This document shows positions 8,551 through 18,199 of a stretch of 64,000 bases of DNA, in pieces. Each line of letters opens with the position of its first letter. Positions within the stretch are counted from its first letter, which is position 1. The translations under genes and the position numbers were made by a program. A model generated the notes under the pieces. That model was not told the DNA's origin. It did not search any database and saw nothing but the letters and a program-made list of their open reading frames with translations. The DNA comes from Porphyrobacter sp. AAP82 (GTDB taxonomy: Bacteria; Pseudomonadota; Alphaproteobacteria; Sphingomonadales; Sphingomonadaceae): contig NZ_ANFX01000013.1 of NCBI RefSeq assembly GCF_000331285.1, forward strand, positions 62,001 to 126,000, given 5' to 3'.

Positions 8551-9489
8551 ATGGCGACTCTTGCAGACCCCCGGCCCGACTATGCCACCCTGCCGCAAAT
8601 GGCGGCCGATGTCTTCACCGCGCCGCTCGCGCGGCCCTCGCATGTGGGTGAGGACTGGCTGGAGCCGGCTCAGACCGTCTACTCCGCCGAGGATCACGCG
8701 GTATGGGACGATCTCTTCGCCCGGCAGATGGAGGTGTTGCCGGGCCGCGCGTGCAGTGCCTTCATGGCAGGCCTCGAAAAGCTCGATCTCGGGCGCGGCG
8801 GCGTGCCAGACTTCGGCCCGCTTTCGGAGGAACTGGGCGCGCTCACCGGGTGGAGCGTCGTTCCGGTGCCGATGCTGATCCCCGATCACGTGTTCTTCTG
8901 GCATCTTGCCAACCGGCGCTTCCCCGCGGGCAACTTCATCCGCACGCGCGCGACGTTCGACTACATCGAGGAGCCCGATGTCTTCCACGACGTGTTCGGC
9001 CATGTGCCGATGCTCACCGACCCGGTCTATGCCGACTACATGCAGGAATATGGCCGCGCCGGGTGGAAGGCGATGCGCTACAACCGGCTGAAGGCGCTGG
9101 GCGCGCTGTACTGGTACACGGTCGAATTCGGCCTGATCGAGGAAGCGGGCGAGGTGCGGGCCTATGGTGCGGGGATCCTCTCCGGCCCGGCGGAGGCGCG
9201 GTTCGCCGTGGAGGCGCAGAGCCCCAACCGCATCATGCTCAATGTCGATAGGGTGATGCGCACCGATTACGTTATCAGCGACCTGCAACCGACCTATTTC
9301 GTGATCGAGAGCTTCGCCGATCTCTACCGCCAGACGGTGGAGCGCGATTTCGACCGGCTGTATCGCAGCCTGCCGGCAGCGTTCACCTATGCCAACGCGG
9401 CGGTGATCGATGTCGACAATGTGCTGCACCGCGGCACCCAGGAATATCACCTGCGCGGCGGGCGGGGAAGCGGGGCGGCGCCGGTTTAA
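8551..9489 (+). CDS. phhA: Phenylalanine 4-hydroxylase
   Basis: Iron- and pterin-dependent conversion of phenylalanine to tyrosine. 312 residues, the normal size for a bacterial enzyme with only the catalytic domain. The 2-His ligands are in DVFHDVFGHVPML (about residue 145) and the Glu ligand in YWYTVEFGLIEE (about 190). The start ATG follows the divergent ppk2 gene closely. After the stop a GGGGCC-GAA-GGCCCC hairpin (9496-9510) could end transcription, though no T-run follows. No pterin-dehydratase (phhB) gene is next to it. Confidence 0.94.
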   Translation: MATLADPRPDYATLPQMAADVFTAPLARPSHVGEDWLEPAQTVYSAEDHAVWDDLFARQMEVLPGRACSAFMAGLEKLDLGRGGVPDFGPLSEELGALTGWSVVPVPMLIPDHVFFWHLANRRFPAGNFIRTRATFDYIEEPDVFHDVFGHVPMLTDPVYADYMQEYGRAGWKAMRYNRLKALGALYWYTVEFGLIEEAGEVRAYGAGILSGPAEARFAVEAQSPNRIMLNVDRVMRTDYVISDLQPTYFVIESFADLYRQTVERDFDRLYRSLPAAFTYANAAVIDVDNVLHRGTQEYHLRGGRGSGAAPV

Positions 9490-9595
9490 GCAGTCGGGGC
9501 CGAAGGCCCCGCAAGGCCGAACGGCCGCCGCGGCTCATGCCGCGAAAGCCAAGGCGGACGGACGTCCGCCGCCCGGCGTTTGAGGGCGAAACAAA

Positions 9596-9856
9596 TTACG
9601 CCTTCGCGCGCCGCCGCGTGAAGATCGCGTGGTAGAGCACCAGCGCCGCAGCGGTCGCCGCCAGCGCGACGCCGAGGCTCAGGAAGGAAAGACTGCCGAT
9701 CATCGCCCCGTCATTGGCGATCTCGCCGGTGACCACCGACACGCCCATGCCGAGGGCAACCTGACGCAGGATGCTGCCCGGCGCCTCGGTCCGCGCGAGG
9801 ATCGAGGCCAGCCAGCCCAGAGTTGCCCCCAACACGATCAGCACCAGCAACGCCAT
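9596..9856 (-). CDS. Small membrane protein, GlsB/YeaQ/YmgE-like
   Basis: 86 residues with three hydrophobic segments (residues ~2-18, ~28-48, ~53-75) and a basic tail RRRAKA. The G-W-L-A-x-I-L turn after the first segment and the Gly-rich second segment resemble the transglycosylase-associated stress membrane family. Assignment rests on pattern only. It stands alone between phhA and uppP. Confidence 0.6.
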   Translation of the reverse strand: MALLVLIVLGATLGWLASILARTEAPGSILRQVALGMGVSVVTGEIANDGAMIGSLSFLSLGVALAATAAALVLYHAIFTRRRAKA

Positions 9857-9953
9857 TTTGTCCTAGGTCTCCGAAAGGTCGCCCGGCGGCATCTTCGCCA
9901 GCGCGGTTCGCCTTTCTAACCAGCGGCAGCGCGGCTGGTTCCGAGAAAGTGCG

Positions 9954-10757
9954 CTATCCCAGCGTCAGCCACGCAAGGCCGGCCGCGCCGAGCACGATGC
10001 GATACCAGGCAAACGGCGCAAAGCCGATCTTCGTCACCACCGCGACGAACAGCTTGACCACCACCAGCGCGGTGACGAAACCGACCGCCGAACCGATCGC
10101 GATCAGTTGCAGGTCATCGCCGGTCAGCCCGCTCCCGTGCTTGTAGAGCTGGTAGACGGTCGCCCCCGACAGGGTCGGCACGGCGAGGAAGAAACTGAAT
10201 TCGGCCGCCGTCTTGCGGTCCACCCCGAAGGCCATCGCGCCGAGGATCGTCGCCCCCGAACGGCTCACCCCCGGGATCATCGCAAGGCACTGGACAAGCC
10301 CGATGAGGACTGCGGTGCGCAAGGGGACGCCGGCGACGCCGGGGCCCTCGGCCGGGGGGTTGGCCCAACGCTCGATCGCAAGGATCGCGATGCCGCCCAC
10401 GATCAGCGACCAGCACACCAGCACTGCATTGCCGAGAAAGCCCTCGATGACATCGCCGAACGCAAGGCCGAGGATCACCGCCGGCAAGAAGGCCACCAAC
10501 AGGTTGCCAACGAAGGCGAGCGCGCCCTTCTCGAAGCCCAGCAGGCCTTTCGCCACATCCCAGAACGTGCGCCAGTAGAGCACGACGATGGCAAGGATCG
10601 CGGCGGGCTGGATGGCGATGTTGAACACCTCCCACTCGCTCTGGTCGAAGCCCAGGAACTCGGTGGCAAGGATCAGGTGTCCGGTCGAGGAGACGGGCAG
10701 GAACTCGGTCAGCCCCTCGAGGATGCCGAGCAGGATCGCGGCGATGGTGTCTGTCAT
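9954..10757 (-). CDS. uppP: Undecaprenyl-diphosphatase
   Basis: Membrane phosphatase that recycles the lipid carrier of cell-wall and surface polysaccharide synthesis. 267 residues, typical size, with about eight hydrophobic segments. Both conserved blocks are present: EGLTEFLPVSSTGHLIL at the N-terminus and PGVSRSGATILGAM in the middle, which carry the catalytic Glu, Ser, His and Arg. It lies downstream of the M13 peptidase gene but a strong terminator between them suggests separate transcription. Confidence 0.95.
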   Translation of the reverse strand: MTDTIAAILLGILEGLTEFLPVSSTGHLILATEFLGFDQSEWEVFNIAIQPAAILAIVVLYWRTFWDVAKGLLGFEKGALAFVGNLLVAFLPAVILGLAFGDVIEGFLGNAVLVCWSLIVGGIAILAIERWANPPAEGPGVAGVPLRTAVLIGLVQCLAMIPGVSRSGATILGAMAFGVDRKTAAEFSFFLAVPTLSGATVYQLYKHGSGLTGDDLQLIAIGSAVGFVTALVVVKLFVAVVTKIGFAPFAWYRIVLGAAGLAWLTLG

Positions 10758-10793
10758 GGGCGCACCGCTTCGACGAGGGCGGCGGTCAAGTCA

Positions 10794-10827
10794 AACCAAA
10801 AGGCCCGCCGGGATGATCCGGCGGGCC
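10794..10827 (-). terminator. Intrinsic terminator after the M13 peptidase gene
   Basis: Read on the minus strand, a perfect 10-bp stem (GGCCCGCCGG / CCGGCGGGCC) with a six-base loop is followed by TTTTGGTTT. It begins 11 bases after the peptidase stop and lies before the uppP start. Confidence 0.85.
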
Positions 10828-10838
10828 CTTCGTTACAC

Positions 10839-13004
10839 TTACCAGATCCGCACGCGCTTTTCGGGCGGCAGATACATCGCATCGCCCGGCTTCACGCCGA
10901 AGGCTTCGTACCATTCGTCGAGCTGGCGCACGACGCCGTTGACGCGGTATTCCTCGGGGCTGTGCGGATCGGTGCGCAGGCGGTTGCGGTAATTCTCCTC
11001 GCGCTGGGTCGAACGCCACACCTGTGCCCAGGCGAGGAAGAAGCGCTGGTCGCCGGTCAACCCGTCGATCACCGGGACCTCCTTGCCCTTGGTGGCAAGC
11101 TTGTAGGCGCGGTAGGCCATCGACAGCCCGCCCACATCGCCGATGTTCTCGCCCAGCGTCAGCCGACCATTGACGCAGGTCTTGCCGGCATCGAGCGGAC
11201 AGAAGCCGTTGTATTGCGCCACCAGGGCATCGCCGAGCTTGTCGAAGGCGGCGCGGTCGGCGTCGGTCCACCAGTTGCGAAGCGCGCCGCTGGCGTCGGA
11301 CTTCGAGCCCTGGTCGTCGAAGCCATGACCGATCTCGTGGCCGATCACCGCGCCGATCCCGCCGTAATTGACCGCGATATCGTTGGTCAGCGCGAAGAAC
11401 GGCTGCTGGAGGATGCCGGCGGGGAAGACGATCTCGTTCTTCACCGAGTTGTAATAGGCATTCACCGTCTGCGGCAGCATGCCCCATTCGGTGCGGTCGA
11501 CAGGCTGGCCGAGCTTGGCGACGTTGTCGGCAAGCGCCCACTTCGCCGCCGCCATGCGGTTGGCGATCGGGTCGCCGGGGGTGATCGCCAGGCCTTCATA
11601 GGTCTCGAGATTGGAGCGGTAGCCGATCTTGGGGTCGAAGCTTGCAAGCTTGGCGCGGGCCTGCTTCTTGGTTTCCGGGCTCATCCACCTGATCTCGTCG
11701 ATCGATGCCCCAAGCGCCTTGCGCAGGTTCGCCACCAGCTCGTCCATCGCCGCCTTGTTTTCGGGCGGGAAATAGCGCGCGACATATTCCTTGCCGACCA
11801 GCTCGCCGATCAGCCCCTCGGTCTCGGCGATGGCGCGCTTCCAGCGGGGGCGCAGGGCGGGGGTGCCTTGCAGGGTCTGGTTGTAGAAGGCGAAGCGCGC
11901 ATCGTCGAAGCGCTTGGGGAGCACCGGCGCGTTGGCCGACAGGAACTCCTTGGCCATCCACGCCTGCAAGGTTGCAGGCGCGGTCTCGCCGAGCAGCGCG
12001 AACATGCCGGGCAGGCCGCTGCCGATCTTGGCGAGGTTCGCGGTGTCGAGCTTGCTCGCGGCGATCTCGGCATCGGTCGGCGGCATCAGGCTGGCGAGGA
12101 AGCCGGGGCTCTTGGCGATCCCGATCTGCGCCAGCATCGCGGTGACCGGCACCTTGCCGCCGATCGCGGCGAGTTCCTGGGCGCTCAGCAGGTTGTAGGT
12201 GAGGTCGCGGTTGCGGCGCACCGCGCGGTCCCAGGCGATGCCGCGGGCGATGGCATCCTCGAAGGTATAGACCGCCTCGGCGGCTGCCGCCGGGTCGGTG
12301 TAGCCCGCCTCGCCCAGCAGGAAGGCGAGATAGGCCTTGTACTTGGCCTGGATCGCGCGGCCCTTTTCGGTGGTGTCGAGATAATAGTCGCGGTCGGGCA
12401 GGCCCAGCCCGCCGAAGCCGACGCTGGCGATCTGGCGGTCGGGCTGCTTGGGATCGATCGTCACCCCGCCGCTCAAGGGGCTGGGAATGCCCGGCTCGGC
12501 CCACAGCGCGGCGAGCTTGTCGAGGGTGTTCGCGGCAAAGATGCGCGCCAGATAGGGCTGCGCCGGGGCAAGGCCGGCGGCTTCGATCGCGTCGGTATCG
12601 AGGAAGGTCCGGTAGGTATCGAGAATGCGCTTCTGATCGGCCGAGAGGCTGGCCGGATCCTTCGCGGCAAACGCATCGACCAGCGCCTTGACGTCGGCGG
12701 TGCTCTTCTCGCCGAGCAGGGTGAAAGCGCCGATCCGGCTGAATTCGGGCGGAAGCGGGTTGGCGTCGATCCAGCGCTTGTTGGCATAGGCGTTGAAATC
12801 GTCGCCCGGCTCGATGTCGGCGGCGATGTAGGCGGGATCATAGCCCCACGTGCCGAAGCTGATGGTGGGGAGCGCGGATGCGGGCGCGGCCTCGGTGCTC
12901 TGGAGCGTTTCGGTCGCCTCGTCGTGGCGGTGTTCGTCGGCAAGCGCGGGTGCGGCGAGCGCCAGCAGGCTCGCGCCGAGTAGGGCGGCGGTCTTGTGGA
13001 TCAT
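10839..13004 (-). CDS. M13 (neprilysin/PepO) family zinc metallopeptidase, exported
   Basis: 721 residues. Signal peptide MIHKTAALLGASLLALAAPALA, then the large N-terminal PF05649-type domain and the C-terminal catalytic domain. Zinc motif HEIGH in VIGHEIGHGFDD, third ligand Glu in GENIGDVGG, and the substrate-binding VNAYYNS are all visible. ATG 13004 is chosen over a start 21 residues upstream because it places the signal peptide at the N-terminus. Acts in the periplasm or at the outer surface on small peptides. A strong terminator follows. Confidence 0.93.
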   Translation of the reverse strand: MIHKTAALLGASLLALAAPALADEHRHDEATETLQSTEAAPASALPTISFGTWGYDPAYIAADIEPGDDFNAYANKRWIDANPLPPEFSRIGAFTLLGEKSTADVKALVDAFAAKDPASLSADQKRILDTYRTFLDTDAIEAAGLAPAQPYLARIFAANTLDKLAALWAEPGIPSPLSGGVTIDPKQPDRQIASVGFGGLGLPDRDYYLDTTEKGRAIQAKYKAYLAFLLGEAGYTDPAAAAEAVYTFEDAIARGIAWDRAVRRNRDLTYNLLSAQELAAIGGKVPVTAMLAQIGIAKSPGFLASLMPPTDAEIAASKLDTANLAKIGSGLPGMFALLGETAPATLQAWMAKEFLSANAPVLPKRFDDARFAFYNQTLQGTPALRPRWKRAIAETEGLIGELVGKEYVARYFPPENKAAMDELVANLRKALGASIDEIRWMSPETKKQARAKLASFDPKIGYRSNLETYEGLAITPGDPIANRMAAAKWALADNVAKLGQPVDRTEWGMLPQTVNAYYNSVKNEIVFPAGILQQPFFALTNDIAVNYGGIGAVIGHEIGHGFDDQGSKSDASGALRNWWTDADRAAFDKLGDALVAQYNGFCPLDAGKTCVNGRLTLGENIGDVGGLSMAYRAYKLATKGKEVPVIDGLTGDQRFFLAWAQVWRSTQREENYRNRLRTDPHSPEEYRVNGVVRQLDEWYEAFGVKPGDAMYLPPEKRVRIW

Positions 13005-13118
13005 GTGCGTCTTGGGTCCCTGTGAAGCGGCGGCAGGCTGCCGCATGGTGTCACCGTAACGTCGCACGCGGCGAAGGGTTGCGCTTCGTCAAGCAAAGCG
13101 GGCCCTTCGTCGATTAGA

Positions 13119-14972
13119 TCAGGCCGCGTCCGCGGCGAATTGCAGCCGCGCGAGGCGCGCATAAAGCCCGCCCGCCTTGGTCAGCGCGTCATGGGTGCCC
13201 TGTTCGACGATCCGGCCCTCATCCAGCACCACGATCCGGTCGGCGGCGCGCACCGTGGCGAGGCGGTGGGCAATTACCAGCGTGGTGCGGTCCTGCATGA
13301 GCGCTTCCAATGCCTGCTGGACCAGCTGCTCGCTCTCGGCATCCAATGCGCTGGTGGCCTCGTCGAGCAGCAGGATCGGCGCATCGCGCAGCACGGCGCG
13401 GGCGATGGCGACGCGCTGCTGCTGCCCGCCGGAAAGCTGCGTCCCGCCTTCGCCCAGATGCGTATCGAGCCCCTGGGGGAGCGCGCGCAAAAAGCTTTCG
13501 GCATTGGCGGCGCGGGCGGCCTGCCAGATCTGCTCGTCGGTCGCGTCCCACTTGCCGTAGCGCAGATTGTCGCGCGCATTGGCGCTGAACAGCACGCCGA
13601 CCTGCGGGACGAGCGCGATGCGCGCGCGGATTTCGGCCGGGTCGGCGCTGGTCAGCGGCACCCCGTCGAGGCGGATCGTGCCGCCTTGGGGATCGTAGAA
13701 CCGTTCGACCAGCTGGAAGATGGTCGACTTGCCGGCGCCCGAAGGCCCGACGATGGCGACCGTCTCGCCCGGCTCGATTTCGAGCGTGAAGTCCTTGAGC
13801 GCGGCGGTTTCGGGCCGCGCCGGATAGCGGAAGGTGACATTGCGGAAGGAAAGGCTGCCGCGCGCGGGCTCGGGCAGGCGTTCGGGCCGGGCGGGGGCGG
13901 CGATCTCGGGCCGGGCTTCGAGCAGTTCAGCCAACCGGCTCGCCGCGCCTGCACCGCGCAAGAGATCGCCATAGACCTCGGTGAGCGCACCCAGCGCGCC
14001 GGCGACCAGCCCGCCGGTCAGCACGAAGGCGGCGATCGTGCCGCCGCTGATCTCGCCCGCCGCCACGGCGAGCGCGCCGCGCCACATCACCAGCACCACG
14101 CCGCCGAACACCAGCATGATCACCACGGTCGTCATCGCCGCGCGCAGCAGGATGCGGCGGCGCGCGGTCTCGAAGGTGCCTTCGACCACGCTGGCAAAAC
14201 GCTCGTTCTCGCGGCGCTCCTGCCCGAAGCTCTGCACGATCTTCATCGCCGAGAGCACCTCGGTGACATAGGCGCCCACGTCCGCGATGCGGTCCTGGCT
14301 GGTGCGCGAGACGGTGCGGATCTTGCGGCCGAAGAACACGATCGGGGCGATGATCAGCGGAATGCCGATGAGCAGGCCCAGCGTCAGCGAGGGCGCGAGA
14401 TAGACCAGCACCCCGATCCCGCCGATCCCCGTCAGGGTGTTGCGCAGGGCGACCGAAACGGTCGTGCCCACCACGTTCTCGATCACCGCGGTGTCGGAGG
14501 TCATCCGGCTCGAGATTTCCTTGGGGCTGTTGACCTCGTAGAAGCCGGGCGAGAGGCGCAGCAGGTTTTCCTGCACCTTCAGGCGGAGGTCCGCCACCAC
14601 GCGCTCGCCGATCCAGCTGACGAAATAGAACCGCATCGCGGTGCCCAGGCCAAGGATCGCGACGATCATCAGCAGGTACTGGAAGGCGTGCCCGATCTCG
14701 ACCGGGTCCGCGCCGCCGGTGAAGGCCTTGTCCATGATGACCTTGAAGCGATAGGGGATCGCCAGCGTCGCCGCCGAGGTGATGACCAGCGCGATCAGCG
14801 CAAGGGCGATCTCGCGCGGGTATTGGAGCGCGGTGCCGAACACCATGCGCAAGGGGGCCAGACTGCGCGATTTCGGCGCGGGTTCGGGCGCGGCAGGCAG
14901 CAGCGCGGCCGCCGTCTCGGGCTGGTCGTCGGGGGTCTCGGACGCGGTGTGCGGGGGGATGTCGGCGTGCAT
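13119..14972 (-). CDS. ABC exporter half-transporter (fused permease and ATPase)
   Basis: 617 residues, with an Ala/Pro-rich cytosolic leader (~40 residues), six membrane segments, then the ATPase. Motifs: Walker A GPSGAGKST, LSGGQQQR signature, Walker B ILLLDEATSALD and the switch His in VIAHRLATV. The layout is that of MsbA-like or multidrug exporters working as homodimers. Nothing in the neighbours (a peptidase and a PHA depolymerase) names the substrate. Single gene, divergent from phaZ. Confidence 0.92.
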   Translation of the reverse strand: MHADIPPHTASETPDDQPETAAALLPAAPEPAPKSRSLAPLRMVFGTALQYPREIALALIALVITSAATLAIPYRFKVIMDKAFTGGADPVEIGHAFQYLLMIVAILGLGTAMRFYFVSWIGERVVADLRLKVQENLLRLSPGFYEVNSPKEISSRMTSDTAVIENVVGTTVSVALRNTLTGIGGIGVLVYLAPSLTLGLLIGIPLIIAPIVFFGRKIRTVSRTSQDRIADVGAYVTEVLSAMKIVQSFGQERRENERFASVVEGTFETARRRILLRAAMTTVVIMLVFGGVVLVMWRGALAVAAGEISGGTIAAFVLTGGLVAGALGALTEVYGDLLRGAGAASRLAELLEARPEIAAPARPERLPEPARGSLSFRNVTFRYPARPETAALKDFTLEIEPGETVAIVGPSGAGKSTIFQLVERFYDPQGGTIRLDGVPLTSADPAEIRARIALVPQVGVLFSANARDNLRYGKWDATDEQIWQAARAANAESFLRALPQGLDTHLGEGGTQLSGGQQQRVAIARAVLRDAPILLLDEATSALDAESEQLVQQALEALMQDRTTLVIAHRLATVRAADRIVVLDEGRIVEQGTHDALTKAGGLYARLARLQFAADAA

Positions 14973-15060
14973 GCTGGGAAGCCTCTAGACCCGCTCCCCG
15001 GCAATTTCACGTGCAAAAAGCAAGGCTGCCTTCGTTCGGCCCCGATTGCCTCATATGCAA

Positions 15061-15075
15061 TTGTGCATTGCACAA
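15061..15075. promoter_or_regulatory. Perfect inverted repeat upstream of phaZ, candidate PhaR operator
   Basis: TTGTGC-ATT-GCACAA, six-base arms with a three-base spacer, 78 bases before the phaZ start. Its core TGC-N3-GCA resembles the CTGC-N3-GCAG type site reported for the PHA-responsive repressor PhaR in other alphaproteobacteria. A TATGCA sequence just upstream (15055) could be the -10. Binding by PhaR is inference; no phaR gene is in the window. Confidence 0.4.
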
Positions 15076-15153
15076 TGACGCGCCATGGCGCATCTTCCCG
15101 TCCAAGACGCCGCGGGACAAGGCGTCAGGACGTTCGTCGCGCGAAGGAAACCG

Positions 15154-16392
15154 ATGCTTTATCATGCCTATGAGCTCCAGCGTAGCTGGATGAACAGCGC
15201 CAGCGCGCTTGCCGCGATCAGTTCGGGCATGCTCTCCAACCCCGCCAATCCCCTGGGCTACACCGGGATCGGCCCGCTGGTGGCGAACGCGCTCGACGTT
15301 TTCGCCCACGCCACCGCGCATTACGGCAAGCCCGCATTCGGCATCGACAGCGTCGAGATCGCCGGCAAGACCCACTCCGTCACCGAGAGCGTGGCCATCA
15401 AGCGCCCCTTCGGCGATCTGCTGCGCTTCCATGTCGAGGGCACCCCGGCCGACCGTCCGCGCCTGCTGATCGTCGCGCCGATGAGCGGCCACTATGCAAC
15501 GCTCCTGCGCGGCACGGTCGAAAGGATGCTGGAATCGGCCGAGGTGTTCATCACCGACTGGGCCGACGCGAAGATGGTCCCGCAGAGCGCAGGCGACTTC
15601 GATCTTGACGATTACATCGATTACCTCATCGACTTTGCCGGGCACGTCCATTCCGAAGCGGGCGGCCAGCGCATCCACATGATGGCGGTGTGCCAGCCCT
15701 CCGTTCCGGCCTTCGCCGCGACCGCGCTGATGAATTTGCACAAGTCGCCCGCGACACCGGCCACGCTGACCATGATGGGCGGTCCGATCGACACGCGCGA
15801 ATGCCCCACGGTGGTCAACAACATGGCGATGCAGCGCCCGATCGCCTGGTTCCGCCAGAGCGTGATCGCCACGGTCCCGCTCAAATATCCGGGCGCGGGC
15901 CGCCGCGTCTATCCGGGCTTCATGCAGCTCTCGGCGTTCATGTCCATGAACCTGTCGAGCCACATGATGAGCCACTACGAGATGTTCAAACACCTCACCG
16001 TCGGCGACGAGGCGAGCGCCAACGCCACCAAGGATTTCTACGACGAATACCGTTCGGTGTGCGACATGACCGCCGAGTTCTATCTCCAGACGGTGGAGGA
16101 GGTGTTCCAGAAGCACTCGATCCCCAAGGGCGAGTTCCGCCACAAGGGGGAGCTGGTGGACATCACGCAGATCACCGACACCGCGCTCCTCGCGATCGAG
16201 GGCGAGCGTGACGATATCTCCGGCCTCGGCCAGACCAAGGCGGCGCTGAAGCTGACCCCGAACCTGCCCGAGGACCAGAAGCGCTACTACATGGCCGAGG
16301 GCGCCGGGCATTACGGCATCTTCAACGGCAGCCGCTGGCGCACCAAGGTCGCGCCGGTGGTGGAGGACTGGATCGCCGCGCACGCCAAGTGA
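15154..16392 (+). CDS. phaZ: Intracellular polyhydroxyalkanoate depolymerase
   Basis: Degrades stored PHA inside the cell. 412 residues. Starts MLYHAYELQRSW, as in this family, at ATG 15154 with GAAGGA just upstream; an ATG at 15085 in frame is rejected because it adds an unconserved leader. The nucleophile region is MMAVCQPSVP, with Cys in place of the usual Ser of a lipase box, as in the Cys-type intracellular depolymerases. GGPID and GAGHYGIFNG at the C-terminus hold likely Asp/His. The reductase for PHA synthesis lies at 31313; a synthase is not in the window. Confidence 0.93.
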   Translation: MLYHAYELQRSWMNSASALAAISSGMLSNPANPLGYTGIGPLVANALDVFAHATAHYGKPAFGIDSVEIAGKTHSVTESVAIKRPFGDLLRFHVEGTPADRPRLLIVAPMSGHYATLLRGTVERMLESAEVFITDWADAKMVPQSAGDFDLDDYIDYLIDFAGHVHSEAGGQRIHMMAVCQPSVPAFAATALMNLHKSPATPATLTMMGGPIDTRECPTVVNNMAMQRPIAWFRQSVIATVPLKYPGAGRRVYPGFMQLSAFMSMNLSSHMMSHYEMFKHLTVGDEASANATKDFYDEYRSVCDMTAEFYLQTVEEVFQKHSIPKGEFRHKGELVDITQITDTALLAIEGERDDISGLGQTKAALKLTPNLPEDQKRYYMAEGAGHYGIFNGSRWRTKVAPVVEDWIAAHAK

Positions 16393-16417
16393 GATTTCCC
16401 GCGGGGCACACGGCGGC

Positions 16418-16447
16418 TTGACAGGTGTCTTAGTCTCGCAATACACT
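16418..16447 (+). promoter_or_regulatory. Sigma-70-type promoter of the serine hydrolase
   Basis: TTGACA at 16418-16423 and TACACT at 16442-16447, separated by 18 bases, right after the phaZ stop. Transcription would start near 16454, giving a leader of about 20 bases before ATG 16475. This suggests the hydrolase is transcribed independently of phaZ. Confidence 0.55.
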
Positions 16448-16474
16448 CGCCCGACAAGCGGGAGAGGGTTCACA

Positions 16475-18199
16475 ATGCGCAAGATCGTGACAATGACCGG
16501 CCATGCCCTGGCGGCGGTGGCTCTGCTGGCTCTGGCCGCGCCCGCTGCGGCCGAAAGCGCAGGCCCTGCCGCGACCGCTGCGGCCCCCTCGAAGGAAGAC
16601 CTGCGCAAGCTCGCCGATGCGGTGCTGGCGGAAAGCTATGCAGCGGACGGGCCCGGCGCGGCGGTGGTGGTGATGCAGGGCGGCAAGGTGGTCTATACCG
16701 GCGGGCGCGGCCTGGCCGATATCGGCGCGGGCCGCGCGATCACCCCCGACACGGTGTTCCGCCTCGGCTCGATCACCAAGCAGTTCGCCGCCGCGGTGAT
16801 CGTGCAGCTGGCACAGGAGGGCAAGCTCTCGCTCGACGATCCGCTTGCCAAGTTCCTGCCCGGTTACCCCGAGCCCGGTGGCTCCGCGACCGTGCGCCAG
16901 CTGCTCCAGCACACCAGCGGCATCCAGTCCTACACCGAGATGCCCGGGTTGATGAACCCGGTCGCCACCGCGATCCCGCGCACCACCGAGACGCTGGTCG
17001 CGGTGTTCCGAGACGCGCCTGCCGTGAGCAAGCCGGGCGAGGTATGGAACTACAACAATTCGGGCTACGTGCTGCTCGGCGCGATCATCGAGAAGGTCAC
17101 GGGCAAGGCGTGGCACGAGGCCATAGAGGAGCGCGTTACCCGCCCGCTCGGCCTCGCCTCGATCCGCTACGGCGTGGGCGGCGAGGATACGCCGGCGATG
17201 GCCAAGGGCTATTCGGGCGAGCTGACCGCGGCCGCTGCGATGTCCCAGTATATCCACATGAGCCTGCCCAATGCCGCAGGGGCGCTGATCGGGACGGTCG
17301 GCGATCTGGCGAAGTGGGGGCAGGCGCTCCACCACGGCAAGGTGGTCGACGCGGCGCATTATGCGATGATGATCGCGCCGACCCAGCTGCCCGCAGGCGA
17401 AACCGTGCCTTACGGCTTCGGCCTCAGCCTCAACCCGCTGCGCGGCCATCCCGCGGTGGGCCACAACGGCGGGATCTTCGGCTTCGAGACCGACAGCATC
17501 TACCTGCCCGACGCCGACATCTTCGTCGCGGTGTTCGCCAACAGCGATGCGCCGCAGACTTCGCCCGGCGTGGTGATGCGCCGGATCGCCGCCGCCGCGA
17601 TCGGCGATCCCTATCCCATGTTCACCCGCACCACGCCCGATCTTGCCGCGCTCGAGCCGTTCTACGGCGTCTATGCCCTCCCCGGCGGGGGCGAACGGCG
17701 GTTTTTTGCGAAGGGCGGCAAGCTCTACACCCAGCGCAAGGGCGGCGGCACGCTCGAGGCCTATGCGGCGGGCGACAACCGTTTCTTCTATGGCCCCGCG
17801 ACCTTGAGCTGGTTCGCCCTGCGCCGCGACGAGAGCGGCACGCCGGTGATGGAATTCGCCCAGAACGGCGAGCTGCCCGTGCAGACCGCGAAGCGCAGCG
17901 GCCCGATCCCGCCCGAGGCGGCTGCAATCGCCGTGCCGCGCGCGGTGCTGGAGCGCTATGCCGGAACCTATGCCTTCGGCCCGGCCACCCTCACCATCGC
18001 CTTCACCGCCGACGGCACCGGTCTGACGGGCCAGCTCACCGGCCAGCCCCCGATCCCGCTGATCCCGACAAGCGACGGCGAATTCAAGGCCGAGGGCGTC
18101 GAAGCGCGCCTGATCTTCGAAGCCGGCGAGGGCAAGGCGAGCGCCGTGACGCTCGACCAGGGCGGGATGCAGCAGCGCGCGCCGCGCAAGCGGGACTAA
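16475..18199 (+). CDS. Exported serine hydrolase (beta-lactamase class C / PBP4*-like)
   Basis: 574 residues. Signal peptide MRKIVTMTGHALAAVALLALAAPAAA. The catalytic domain (residues ~50-400) has SITK (SxxK nucleophile and base), WNYNNSGY (Tyr motif) and GHNGGIFGFET at the third motif position. The last ~170 residues form a separate beta-rich domain often found in these proteins. ATG 16475 has GGGAGAGG upstream. Likely a periplasmic esterase or peptidase, not necessarily a beta-lactamase. Its TAA overlaps the TAG of the converging GMC gene. Confidence 0.88.
   Translation: MRKIVTMTGHALAAVALLALAAPAAAESAGPAATAAAPSKEDLRKLADAVLAESYAADGPGAAVVVMQGGKVVYTGGRGLADIGAGRAITPDTVFRLGSITKQFAAAVIVQLAQEGKLSLDDPLAKFLPGYPEPGGSATVRQLLQHTSGIQSYTEMPGLMNPVATAIPRTTETLVAVFRDAPAVSKPGEVWNYNNSGYVLLGAIIEKVTGKAWHEAIEERVTRPLGLASIRYGVGGEDTPAMAKGYSGELTAAAAMSQYIHMSLPNAAGALIGTVGDLAKWGQALHHGKVVDAAHYAMMIAPTQLPAGETVPYGFGLSLNPLRGHPAVGHNGGIFGFETDSIYLPDADIFVAVFANSDAPQTSPGVVMRRIAAAAIGDPYPMFTRTTPDLAALEPFYGVYALPGGGERRFFAKGGKLYTQRKGGGTLEAYAAGDNRFFYGPATLSWFALRRDESGTPVMEFAQNGELPVQTAKRSGPIPPEAAAIAVPRAVLERYAGTYAFGPATLTIAFTADGTGLTGQLTGQPPIPLIPTSDGEFKAEGVEARLIFEAGEGKASAVTLDQGGMQQRAPRKRD

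Noticed and set aside
10107-12983. Long plus-strand open frame opposite uppP and the M13 peptidase
   Set aside because: It spans two real genes and their terminator and encodes low-complexity sequence.
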